Of a DNA stretch of 46,600 nucleotides, positions 25,165 to 33,307 are shown one piece after another (within the stretch, counting starts at the first letter, position 1; each line of letters opens with the position of its first letter). The DNA is taken from positions 1-46,600 of IMG/VR virus record IMGVR_UViG_3300010885_039998; one strand, 5' to 3'. The position numbers and the translations under genes were made by a program. Source of the stretch: a virus. The notes beneath the pieces are model-generated. The model made no database searches. It was given only the letters and a program-made list of their open reading frames with translations, and was not told where the DNA came from.

Positions 25165-26528
25165 AGCTCCGTGGTATCTGTCAATATCGCATGGAATTCT
25201 TTCAAACTATGTGACATTAATTCATTGCGTATCTCGTCTAATTTATTAGTATATCTCCAAAATTTTGGTAACGCGTCTGATTGATCTTCGTGCAGCATGA
25301 ATTTCTTCCATTTCAGCAGATGGTCAGCAACACCTCGGCTGATCAATTCGCGCCTTGCATCGTCATCAGGATAGAGTTCATTACTGAGGGCCTGCAGTTG
25401 TGGTAACCGTGTGTCAAAGTGCTGCGCTATAGCTAGCTTAACATTATTAGGTAACGCTCTGCAACTGAGATGTTTTGGATTGTACAATGGATGAAATAAT
25501 ATCAGCGGACTAAATTCGGTCCAACCTATACGTTGGAATTTCTTGCGCATGAACCATTCTAACATGTCTGGTATATACCATATGTTATAAATCATCACAG
25601 TGCTGGCTATCCATACGTTGAAATTTATGGTTTGATCAGAGTCTATCCTATCTAGATTTTCTTCAATCATTTGCCATTTGCTGGGATGCCGTATGTAATC
25701 ATTCACATCGCCTATGCCATCCACGCTTGCGCCAATCCTCACCTGTTTGAAATGCGGCCACAGTTCCCAGGCCCTAGGAGGTATCTTGACGATGTTGCTG
25801 TTGTATTCGATGATCATATTACGGCTAATACCTAGATCTATGCAACGCTGCAGGAAATCATACTGTTGATCTATGAGCGTTGGTTCTCCGCCAACAGTGT
25901 GCACATGTTTGATGTTAGTGGCATTCTTATCAACGTGTTCCCAGAACTTAGAGCTCTCGTACCACTCATACTGCTTGGTATTTGGCAGCAATCGACCTGT
26001 GTCATCTCGAGAAAGCGTTACTTGCCCAAAGCTCTCTTTGTACACATTTGTATTCCAGACTGCAGCATAATCTTCGTACCAAAAATTGCTCTCGGTGGGA
26101 CCGCAGCTGCGGCATTTGATATTGCACTTATTGCCAAATCTCACACCGTAATGCATGATAGGAACATCGTTGATATTGATAGATCCATCTGCTGCAGTGA
26201 TTTCGCGGGCTCGATCAATGTTGAAAACATCAGACCAGAGATTGGTCTCGTTCTGATTATGGCTTAGCATACCCGATTCTGTTTCGTGCTTACAACGAGT
26301 GCATACCGGATGCCATTCACCGGCCAACATGCTCTGTCGCATCTCACGCAGAAGCATGGAATTTCGGCTTTGATCTATGTCATCAACTGCAGCATTAAAT
26401 GCAGTACCATCGTCTTTGCGCAAGCATCCTTGATCTCTGCCCTGCTGGCTGTGATTGCATACGCGCATGTCGCCATTGTTGCGTATATCTGCACTAATCC
26501 AAGGTAAGGGGCACCATGCTTTGCTCAT
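25161..26528 (-). CDS. Radical SAM enzyme with N-terminal twitch-type auxiliary cluster domain
   Basis: The 455-residue protein begins MSKAWCPLPW and keeps the four Cys of its paralogue at 22955-24265 (Cys6, Cys24, Cys76, Cys79). Where that paralogue has CC at 24-25 this one has CN, so only the first is essential. The triad is Cys135, Cys139, Cys142 (CNIKCRSC), followed by HVHTVGGEPTLI. First gene of the leftward arm. Upstream lies a 10-base direct repeat carrying two TATAAT hexamers, but no good ribosome site precedes the ATG. Substrate unknown; the tandem paralogues could act on two positions of one molecule. Confidence 0.88.
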   Translation of the reverse strand: MSKAWCPLPWISADIRNNGDMRVCNHSQQGRDQGCLRKDDGTAFNAAVDDIDQSRNSMLLREMRQSMLAGEWHPVCTRCKHETESGMLSHNQNETNLWSDVFNIDRAREITAADGSININDVPIMHYGVRFGNKCNIKCRSCGPTESNFWYEDYAAVWNTNVYKESFGQVTLSRDDTGRLLPNTKQYEWYESSKFWEHVDKNATNIKHVHTVGGEPTLIDQQYDFLQRCIDLGISRNMIIEYNSNIVKIPPRAWELWPHFKQVRIGASVDGIGDVNDYIRHPSKWQMIEENLDRIDSDQTINFNVWIASTVMIYNIWYIPDMLEWFMRKKFQRIGWTEFSPLILFHPLYNPKHLSCRALPNNVKLAIAQHFDTRLPQLQALSNELYPDDDARRELISRGVADHLLKWKKFMLHEDQSDALPKFWRYTNKLDEIRNELMSHSLKEFHAILTDTTEL

Positions 26529-26531
26529 GTT

Positions 26532-26563
26532 CTATTATAGACTGTCCTATTATAGATAAACAA
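26532..26563 (-). promoter_or_regulatory. Candidate early promoter with duplicated -10, leftward island operon
   Basis: CTATTATAGA occurs at 26532-26541 and again at 26547-26556, giving two TATAAT hexamers on the minus strand 15 bases apart. A weak -35 (TTGTTT, 26558-26563) lies 18 bases from the gene-proximal one. The proximal -10 is only about 5 bases from the ATG, so use of it would give an almost leaderless mRNA. Confidence 0.35.
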
Positions 26564-26575
26564 TCTCAAGGAGAA

Positions 26576-26604
26576 ACAACCCCTGCTTTTGGAGCAGGGG
26601 TTGT
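26576..26604 (-). terminator. Terminator after the tail sheath gene
   Basis: A 12-bp stem (ACAACCCCTGCT with AGCAGGGGTTGT) and 5-base loop lies 6 bases past the sheath stop. On the minus strand it runs into TTTCTCCTT. It separates the sheath transcript from the island. Confidence 0.8.
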
Positions 26605-26609
26605 GTTAA

Positions 26610-29600
26610 TTATACTCCTACCACTGCCGAGTTTGGTAGTGGATCGCCTGTGTTCAGAATGCGTATCGGGATGTAGATAAACTCGATAGCTTTTTCTGGT
26701 TTGATTGCGATATCAATCCAAAGTTCGTTTGCATCAATCCTCGCAGGCGTATTATTAGAACTATCGCAGACTACTGCATAGTCATACAGCGCCCTGAGGC
26801 CGACTAGATTGCCCATGAAGCTGTTGAACGTGTTGGTAACGCTCTGGCGTGTCTGCTGATCGTTTGGTTCAAACAAGAATGGCTGAGCCAGCGTGTTCAA
26901 GTTGTAAGATAGGTAGTTGATCAAACGTGCTACGTTGATCCTATCCAATGCCGTTGCGATCGGATTCAGAGTCTTCTGTCCAAATATAACCAAACCGCGT
27001 CCTGGTATGAACGATATTGGATTAATCTTGTTGACATAGAGCACATCGCGCTGTCCTTGGTTTAGGCTGACTGGTTGATAGGTACCATCAGTCTTTAGAT
27101 AACCAACGCTTGCAACACCAGTTACCAAACCACGGTTGAAACCAGCTGGGGCAAACCAAGGATAAGCAACCTGATCGTTATAAGCTATGGTACGCAATGC
27201 CATCTCGCTAGGAGGTACAAACACTGCGCTGCCATCGAGATTGGTTGACAATGCCCAAGGATAATAAAGAGCAGCATACGGAGTTGTACTGATCAAACCA
27301 TCTGGTCCATTCTCAGCAACATTATAAGCATTGGTTGCCCAATTCTGCAGGCTGGTCGTATCTGACGGCAACGTTCCTGGAGGATCTGCGACGATAAATC
27401 CAGTGTTCTTGCGATCAGTGTTCAACGTTATCATCTCATCTAGGCATTCTATGTAACCAGGTGTAGCAATGAGATTGTAATTGATAGCATCGCCTCTGAT
27501 AGCTTGATTGCTGACCAATTGTGCCTGCAATGCTTTGACTACCATCTGTCTCTGAGCATCTGGTCCACAGTAAGGTACGCCATACGGATTGTTTCCGCTT
27601 GCAGTGACCCAAGCATTTGGATCATAGCCTTCTGATGTGTTCACGTCAGGGAAGTAATCTACCATGTATTCTTTGACATTGTAGGTGCTATAACGTGTGT
27701 TGAATAGCAGCATGCCGCTTGGATATAGCTCTGCATTGGGTGCGTCGCTGTCAACATAATTGCTGACCACCATCGCGCTTGGTGCCTGGCTACCATTGGT
27801 CTTGCCGTTGTTGTTCCATCTAGCATCTTGGAATATGATACCAGCTGGGCTGCTGTGATTGGTGTTGTCTATCAATGCAAATGTATCAGAACTAGCATCC
27901 CACCTGTACAGCTTTGGATATGGTAATGCTGAGCTATCTACCCAGATATCATTATCTGCTAGCGGTGTAACACCATCGCTTTGTGTTGTTGGCATGCTAC
28001 CATCTATGATAGGTCCATTTGGATCTGTTGCCGGATAGCGATTCTTGTAACCCTGCCATATCTGGCCATTACCAACCATTATATCAACCTGTAGGTAAGC
28101 ATTATACCACAAGGTACCATCTGTTGGATTGCCAGATGGAGCAGATGTGCTAGGTGTATAGGTTAGGTTTACCCAGGCCGAACCATCCCACTCATAGAAT
28201 ACTACGTTGGCCTCTGGAGGAGAATCTCCGCCATCATTATAGCGAGCATAGATAGTACCGATAGCTTTGTTGCCACCAAACGCACTATTTGCTACAGCAT
28301 CGCTGCTATACATAGGTATCGTGTTTGTAAATGGATAGGTGTTCTGCTGTATCCACGCCGAGCCATTGTACTTCTTGACAACCATGTTCGCACCGCGATC
28401 TTGGCTGGTGGTGTTTATCCAAACGTTGGTGCTAGCTATCTGAGCTAGAGAACTTGGAACAGTCAACGACGGATAGAAACCTTGATAAAGCAGCTGTCTA
28501 CCATACGTAAATCCGACATCTATACCAGAATCGCTTAACGGCGTACCACTGATATCAACCAAAGTGAATTGGGTACCATTGGTGTTGGTGATCTTCAAGT
28601 ATCCACCTGTTGCGATAGATGCTTGTATCACAGGATATGCTGCTGATGTGTTTATTGCGTTAACTACACCTGTTAGATCGTTGTTAGGATATACAGGTAC
28701 ATGTATCGTAACAGCCGTACCAGTACCCGGATCTATAGAGAAAGTATTGCTGGTTAGATATGACATCGTAACATTAAACGTAGCACTGGTACCACTACCA
28801 CCTGTCACTCCTACAGGGTTTGTAGGATTCTGAGTGTAATTACCGCCGTTACCGGTCGCTACAGTGACTGCACCAACGCCCCAGGCTAGCGTTACTGTGG
28901 CGTTTACTCCGCTTCCGCTAGTAGCTGACGGTGTTACTGGATTGGTCGGTAATGTAGGTGAAGTGTACTGTCCAGCTGATACTATAGCCAGAGATGTGAT
29001 TGAGCCGCTGCCACCTATGCCTGCAACTCTAAGTACCACAGGGCTTGCATAATTTACGCCGCCATCGTCAAATGTCAGTGTTTGATCTACTGCATAACCA
29101 GATCCAGCATTTGAGATGGTTGCATTTACAGTTTGCACAGTAGTAACGGTTAATACACCAACTGCAGTGTGAACACCACCAACAACGTTTAATGTGTTGC
29201 CTGGCACATATCCTGCACCAGGATTTACAGCTACAGCTGATGACACGCGAGTGGTAGCAGCTACATATGAAGGATTAGCTGTTGTGCCGGTCACAGATCC
29301 ATAATAGGTCTGATAGGTTGGAATGCCAGCTGTTTTCCATGGATGTGTTATATCTGCTTGTGTACTGATGTCATTGAATTGAGTGTCGGTTCCATCATAG
29401 TTTGTTATTACCAAATAGTTGCTGTTGCCAGAAACTCGTATGCTGGCAAACGCATTAAAGCTGTTTGCATCAAGCACACCGTTGATATCGTTAACAAAGC
29501 TGCTGAGATTGCTGCCACTGAGAGTTATTAGGCAGGGCAGGCTGTCCCCGATAGATATGGTGCATTGACTTGAAGGTGTGAAAGTCGGATTAGAAACAGT

Positions 29601-30695
29601 TCCGTCTATGTAGCGAGGTACAGCTTCTCTCCATCCCCAACCCGGATATGATGCATCAGTGCTGCCAACCAAGAACCACCAAGCGGTAGTATTGCCGTCC
29701 AGTGTGGTCTGTTCTATCTTTTGCCACATTGAATTCATGTATACCGCATTTAAATCGCTATACGTGTCAACTGCGTAATCGCCAACTGCGCCAAACGTTG
29801 CCTTTGGAGCGACTGTATTGGTTGGTTCTGTGTTTGGATTGAAAAATTGATCAACAAATCCAAGCTCAGTGAGTATTGTAGCATTTGAATAGAGCAGATC
29901 TATTTTAGTATCGATGTTGCTGTTGGTTAAACGTAGATAGTACATATCAGCTATTTCGTTGTATGTAACATCCGGCTTACCTGTTCTTGCGTAGACAACA
30001 GCTGTGATGCCGTTGCTGTGTACTGTTGAATTGTTGATCTTACCTGCTACATCAGATATGCTGTCTCCAGCTGCCAGCTGTATAGCTGTGCCATTGATAT
30101 AGAGGTTTCCTGTTATTGTTATGATGCTAGCACTGCCACTGGTACCAACGGTGTTGCCTTGAACAACTATCTCTAGATGATCACCTGTGCTCAAAACAGT
30201 AGGAGTCTTATTAGCCCATGCTAGAGCGCTGTTTACGTTACCGTTGCTTTGGAAAATACCCCAGGTTGATTTAGCAGTATCAAACCAATATTGATTAACT
30301 TGAGCAGGACCAGTTGGTTCTGTAGTCGTAGGTATCATTTGGCTTAGATCAATGTCTGCACGAAGCACATATGCCGTGTTAGCTATGCCTAGATACTGAT
30401 ACGCAGTGAACAGACCAAGCTCATTTAACTGATTACCAAATGACGGTGTACCAGCTGTGCTGTAGAAAGTAGGCGTTCCAAATGTCTGTAGAAGATCTCG
30501 TTGGCTACTGATGAGGTAAAGCTGATCAGCTTTCGCAGCTGTCGTACCCGGCGCATATGCCACTGCGCTACCTGGTTGTAATTTATTTGCTGCTGTGGCT
30601 ATCATTATTAATGGTACAGTACCTGTTCCTGCGCTTGCATATACGCTTTCATCTGATACTGTAACACTTACGCCCGGTGATACTAGGGTGGCCAT
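26610..30695 (-). CDS. 18: gp18 contractile tail sheath protein, greatly enlarged
   Basis: The 1361-residue protein is twice the length of T4 gp18 (659 aa). The ends are sheath-like: MATLVSPGVSVTVSDES at the start, LRADIDLSQ near 111, and a conserved C-terminal third with SEGYDPNAW, YVNKINPISFIPGRGLVIFGQKTL, INVARLINYLSYNLN and a final strand PEKAIEFIYIPIRIL that pairs with a neighbouring subunit. Between about 130 and 950 lie insertions: three IN-type beta repeats (about 194-283, 376-445, 650-728), four GxGY-type Gly-rich repeats (about 485-645) and several Trp motifs like DGSAWV (about 755-945). They probably decorate the outer sheath. AGAGG ribosome site, late promoter variant and terminator flank it. 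Confidence 0.9.
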   Translation of the reverse strand: MATLVSPGVSVTVSDESVYASAGTGTVPLIMIATAANKLQPGSAVAYAPGTTAAKADQLYLISSQRDLLQTFGTPTFYSTAGTPSFGNQLNELGLFTAYQYLGIANTAYVLRADIDLSQMIPTTTEPTGPAQVNQYWFDTAKSTWGIFQSNGNVNSALAWANKTPTVLSTGDHLEIVVQGNTVGTSGSASIITITGNLYINGTAIQLAAGDSISDVAGKINNSTVHSNGITAVVYARTGKPDVTYNEIADMYYLRLTNSNIDTKIDLLYSNATILTELGFVDQFFNPNTEPTNTVAPKATFGAVGDYAVDTYSDLNAVYMNSMWQKIEQTTLDGNTTAWWFLVGSTDASYPGWGWREAVPRYIDGTVSNPTFTPSSQCTISIGDSLPCLITLSGSNLSSFVNDINGVLDANSFNAFASIRVSGNSNYLVITNYDGTDTQFNDISTQADITHPWKTAGIPTYQTYYGSVTGTTANPSYVAATTRVSSAVAVNPGAGYVPGNTLNVVGGVHTAVGVLTVTTVQTVNATISNAGSGYAVDQTLTFDDGGVNYASPVVLRVAGIGGSGSITSLAIVSAGQYTSPTLPTNPVTPSATSGSGVNATVTLAWGVGAVTVATGNGGNYTQNPTNPVGVTGGSGTSATFNVTMSYLTSNTFSIDPGTGTAVTIHVPVYPNNDLTGVVNAINTSAAYPVIQASIATGGYLKITNTNGTQFTLVDISGTPLSDSGIDVGFTYGRQLLYQGFYPSLTVPSSLAQIASTNVWINTTSQDRGANMVVKKYNGSAWIQQNTYPFTNTIPMYSSDAVANSAFGGNKAIGTIYARYNDGGDSPPEANVVFYEWDGSAWVNLTYTPSTSAPSGNPTDGTLWYNAYLQVDIMVGNGQIWQGYKNRYPATDPNGPIIDGSMPTTQSDGVTPLADNDIWVDSSALPYPKLYRWDASSDTFALIDNTNHSSPAGIIFQDARWNNNGKTNGSQAPSAMVVSNYVDSDAPNAELYPSGMLLFNTRYSTYNVKEYMVDYFPDVNTSEGYDPNAWVTASGNNPYGVPYCGPDAQRQMVVKALQAQLVSNQAIRGDAINYNLIATPGYIECLDEMITLNTDRKNTGFIVADPPGTLPSDTTSLQNWATNAYNVAENGPDGLISTTPYAALYYPWALSTNLDGSAVFVPPSEMALRTIAYNDQVAYPWFAPAGFNRGLVTGVASVGYLKTDGTYQPVSLNQGQRDVLYVNKINPISFIPGRGLVIFGQKTLNPIATALDRINVARLINYLSYNLNTLAQPFLFEPNDQQTRQSVTNTFNSFMGNLVGLRALYDYAVVCDSSNNTPARIDANELWIDIAIKPEKAIEFIYIPIRILNTGDPLPNSAVVGV

Positions 30696-30729
30696 GTTTT
30701 AAACCTCTCCATGTGGATATGTGCGAATC

Positions 30730-30737
30730 TATTTATC
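30730..30737 (-). promoter_or_regulatory. Late promoter variant upstream of gene 18
   Basis: The minus strand reads GATAAATA 34 bases before the sheath ATG, which has a GGAGAGG ribosome site in between. Confidence 0.5.
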
Positions 30738-30789
30738 AGCAGCCTGCTCAAAAACCACTGTTTAAACAACAGGCATCCTGATATACCAG

Positions 30790-30818
30790 TTGATATATGC
30801 GTCAGAGCGTGTTATCAT
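30790..30818 (+). promoter_or_regulatory. Sigma-70-type early promoter of gene 1
   Basis: TTGATA (30790-30795), 17-base spacer, TATCAT (30813-30818): each hexamer differs from consensus by one base. It is followed by a GAGGAG ribosome site and the ATG of the kinase at 30839. Confidence 0.6.
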
Positions 30819-30838
30819 CGTATATCGAGGAGACATTC

Positions 30839-31444
30839 ATGATAATTGGTATCTGCGGACTGATTGGTAGCGGCAAAGGTACAGCAGCTGACCTGCTTGC
30901 TGGCTCGCACGGATTTGAAAAAGTGAGCTTTGCAGATAGCCTCAAGGACGCGGTCGCAGCAGTGTTTGGTTGGCCTAGGCATCTCCTAGAAGGAGACACT
31001 GCTGAGAGCAGGGCATGGCGAGAAGAAGTGGATATATGGTGGGCCAAGCGTTTAAGCATGCCAAACCTAACTCCGCGATGGGTGCTACAATATTGGGGAA
31101 CAGAGGTATTGCGTCGCGGCTTCCATGACGATATCTGGGTAGCTAGCATAGAAAGCAAGCTCAGAGACACATCTCGAAATTACGTGATACCAGACACTAG
31201 ATTTCCCAATGAGATTGATATGATAAAGCGAAATGGAGGCAGCGTTTGGTTAGTGAAGCGCGGCGAAGATCCAGAATGGTTCACAAAATATCAGAGCCAT
31301 CATATCATACCAGAAGACATACATGCCAGCGAATGGGCTTGGGCACTGAGTGACTTTGACTCTATAATTGATAACGCAGGTACTATACTAGAGCTCGAAC
31401 AGTCGATCATATCTGCAATAGATGCCGGTAAATATCACAAATGA
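30839..31444 (+). CDS. 1: gp1-like deoxynucleoside monophosphate kinase
   Basis: From ATG 30839, which has a GAGGAG site 7 bases upstream, the protein is 201 residues (T4 gp1: 241). The P-loop GLIGSGKGTAADLL at residues 6-19, FADSLKDAV near 35, WVLQYWGTEVLRRGFHDDIWV near 78-98 and VIPDTRFPNEID near 116 match the T4 dNMP kinase family, which phosphorylates dNMPs, including modified dCMP in T4, for phage DNA synthesis. It is divergent from the sheath gene and coupled by an ATGA overlap to an unknown gene. An early sigma-70-type promoter lies upstream, as expected for nucleotide metabolism. Confidence 0.88.
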   Translation: MIIGICGLIGSGKGTAADLLAGSHGFEKVSFADSLKDAVAAVFGWPRHLLEGDTAESRAWREEVDIWWAKRLSMPNLTPRWVLQYWGTEVLRRGFHDDIWVASIESKLRDTSRNYVIPDTRFPNEIDMIKRNGGSVWLVKRGEDPEWFTKYQSHHIIPEDIHASEWAWALSDFDSIIDNAGTILELEQSIISAIDAGKYHK

Positions 31445-32040
31445 CAAATGAATCCAATCAAGATATCCATATTATGGTCTGTGACGGTTCTCAGGGAACC
31501 ATCAGCGAAACAGCTAGCGAATACGCTAGAAGTGCAGGTCATACCGTGAACATCCTAACGTTTCCAGGAAACCCGTCGTCTCATCACCAAGGCGATTTGT
31601 ATGAACTGGATTTGGATCATCTCAAAGAAGCTAATCGTTACATCCTGCGTGCTAACAAGAACATGCACCGCAGTTGGCCTAAGCAGCAGCTGTCACAAGA
31701 CAACGCTTTGCGCAGAGACATGTGGTTGACTCGATGGACGCACAACGTCTATGTCTTTGGGCTATTCACACAAGATGCTAGTCTGCTTAAGATAAATTCT
31801 GACGCCTGTTGGATAGCACAGATGTATGTAGACAGGTTTTTGTTTGACAAGGAACCAATGGATCTCTGTCATCTGTACATGTTTGATATGAAAAGCGAAA
31901 GCTGGTGGCAATGGCGCCAGCAATGGAACATGATCAGCCAACCGACGCCACCAGATGGTGTCTATACAATCGTTGCACAAGAAAAACTGACAAATGCTGC
32001 CAAGGTTGCTCTCAAGGAACTATGGCCTGTTAGCCAATGA
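31441..32040 (+). CDS. Unknown protein downstream of gene 1
   Basis: The 199-residue product is coupled to gp1 by ATGA. The first 60 residues alternate strand and helix (IHIMVCDGSQGTISETASEYARSAGHTVNILTFPG), giving a Rossmann-like look. The remainder is helical and Trp-rich (WPKQQ, WLTRWTHNVYVFG, WWQWRQQW). In T4 small unknown genes (57B, 57A) sit beside gene 1, but I cannot show that this is their equivalent. Its end overlaps the convergent gp13 gene by 11 bases. No function assigned. Confidence 0.65.
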   Translation: MTNESNQDIHIMVCDGSQGTISETASEYARSAGHTVNILTFPGNPSSHHQGDLYELDLDHLKEANRYILRANKNMHRSWPKQQLSQDNALRRDMWLTRWTHNVYVFGLFTQDASLLKINSDACWIAQMYVDRFLFDKEPMDLCHLYMFDMKSESWWQWRQQWNMISQPTPPDGVYTIVAQEKLTNAAKVALKELWPVSQ

Positions 32041-32782
32041 TTATTCCTAGAGGCATCGCATTGTCTATGTAGAGATTGATGTCTTTCTCTAGCTTTTCCA
32101 TGGTAGCAGCAGCTTCTGTTTTCAATGCTTCGCCTTTGAGAGTGGTACCGCCCTGTGGGCCCATTATGCTATTATACTTGCTGTAAGCTTCGCCTAGCAT
32201 GCGCTGGCACCACGCCAAGGTGTAATCCCTGATCCACGGCCGCGCAAATGGATCACGCAGTATGACATCATTTGGCCGATACATGTAACACCATATCAGT
32301 ATCTGTTCGTTTCCACTCGGACGTCGCACTATGCTCAATCTTTTAGTGACAGTGTCAAAAGTGAAATTGATATCACGGCCAAACATGCGTCCAGCTTGAT
32401 CAAGATACTCATAGAACAATTCAAAGGTCAATAGTCCTGCAGTATATCCTCCGCCTGCCCCTGCCTGAAGTAGGTATAGGTTAGTGTAAGCCAAACTGAA
32501 TGGATCTATCTGAGTTCCTCCGGTGATACCACCAAGTCCTCGGCGAAACAATTGACGAACCGATACAACATTGTCAGGAAGATAATAATCAGTGATATTA
32601 TTTTCTAAACGAAGAAACAGATAGCTTTCTTCGTCAGCATTACCGCTTCTCTGCCTATAACGATCAAAGCTCAGCTTCAACGCAGTGGTATAATGATCGG
32701 GATCTAGTTCTATATCCACCATGCCGCCGCCCAACATCAGCTGGACTTCGTCGATGATCTGCTGTTCTAATGGTGTTGCCAT
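32030..32782 (-). CDS. 13: gp13-like neck protein
   Basis: The 250-residue protein (T4 gp13: 309) fits the head-tail connector completion family. It has MLGGGMVDIELDPDHYTTALKLSFDRYRQRSGNADEESYLFL at 16-57, the typical helix that joins the portal, then DYYLPDNVVSVRQLFRRG, and a C-terminal helix bundle with RPWIRDYTLAWCQRMLGEAYSKY. An AGGAGG ribosome site and an exact TATAAATA late promoter precede it. gp14 is encoded about 1.7 kb away on the other strand, whereas the two are adjacent in T4. Confidence 0.85.
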   Translation of the reverse strand: MATPLEQQIIDEVQLMLGGGMVDIELDPDHYTTALKLSFDRYRQRSGNADEESYLFLRLENNITDYYLPDNVVSVRQLFRRGLGGITGGTQIDPFSLAYTNLYLLQAGAGGGYTAGLLTFELFYEYLDQAGRMFGRDINFTFDTVTKRLSIVRRPSGNEQILIWCYMYRPNDVILRDPFARPWIRDYTLAWCQRMLGEAYSKYNSIMGPQGGTTLKGEALKTEAAATMEKLEKDINLYIDNAMPLGIIIG

Positions 32783-32797
32783 GTAGGTACCTCCTGA

Positions 32798-32805
32798 TAT
32801 TTATA
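32798..32805 (-). promoter_or_regulatory. Late promoter of gene 13
   Basis: Exact TATAAATA on the minus strand, 16 bases before the ATG and directly upstream of an AGGAGG ribosome site. Confidence 0.75.
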
Positions 32806-32814
32806 GCAAGAGGT

Positions 32815-33273
32815 CTACTGTTCCTTTATGATCTTCATGATCTTGCGGCAGTATCTGCTAGGGTTTTTTCGAACTGCCTTGCCCAAACCTTCATTGTACC
32901 AGGTTAATGCTTGGCATTCATCGCCCTGTGCTTGATCTAAAGCCATGCGAAGATATGTCATGCTGTATTCAAGATTCACTTCTGGCTGCAGCAGTGCGTC
33001 GCACTTGCCGTTAAATCCAATGCCTCGCGCCGTGCCACACTTGATCTGACCCAGACCATAGTTGCCTTGACTCAAAGCTTTCGCATCCCAGTTACTCTCT
33101 AACGTCACAACAGCGATTGCCAGGGTGCTTGGCACGTTATGTTCATGGGCCTTGTCAGCTGTAAGCTGAACCAGTGGTGCGTTGCTGTAATTCGCACTCC
33201 CGGCACTCACTGTCTCGCAGCCTGCGCATGCTAAACAGAGAGCTACGACCGTAGCCATCTTTATCATTGGCAT
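32815..33273 (-). CDS. Lytic transglycosylase-like protein with signal peptide
   Basis: The 152-residue protein has a hydrophobic N-terminus ending in LACAGC, an imperfect lipobox, so it is probably exported and perhaps lipid-anchored. The catalytic domain follows the soluble lytic transglycosylase pattern: AIAVVTLESNWDAKALSQGNYGLGQIK at about 52-78 with catalytic Glu, and ALTWYNEGLGKAV near 128-140. Such enzymes cleave the glycan strands of peptidoglycan, here for lysis or DNA entry. Start is uncertain: Met1, Met3 and Met6 are all possible, and GCTAAATA lies only 4 bases before Met1. A second muralytic gene (GH19) lies at 35657. Confidence 0.82.
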   Translation of the reverse strand: MPMIKMATVVALCLACAGCETVSAGSANYSNAPLVQLTADKAHEHNVPSTLAIAVVTLESNWDAKALSQGNYGLGQIKCGTARGIGFNGKCDALLQPEVNLEYSMTYLRMALDQAQGDECQALTWYNEGLGKAVRKNPSRYCRKIMKIIKEQ

Positions 33274-33307
33274 CTATATTTAGCTTCCCAGCAACGCTGT
33301 TGTCAAC

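Noticed and set aside
10602-26528. A RiPP-type precursor peptide for the radical SAM enzymes
   Set aside because: Genes overlap, so gaps are too small; I saw no short ORF with a leader and core pattern. A precursor could be elsewhere or not needed.
33278-33285. GCTAAATA as late promoter of the transglycosylase
   Set aside because: Same weak variant, 4 bases before the first Met. It might be real only if translation starts at a later Met.
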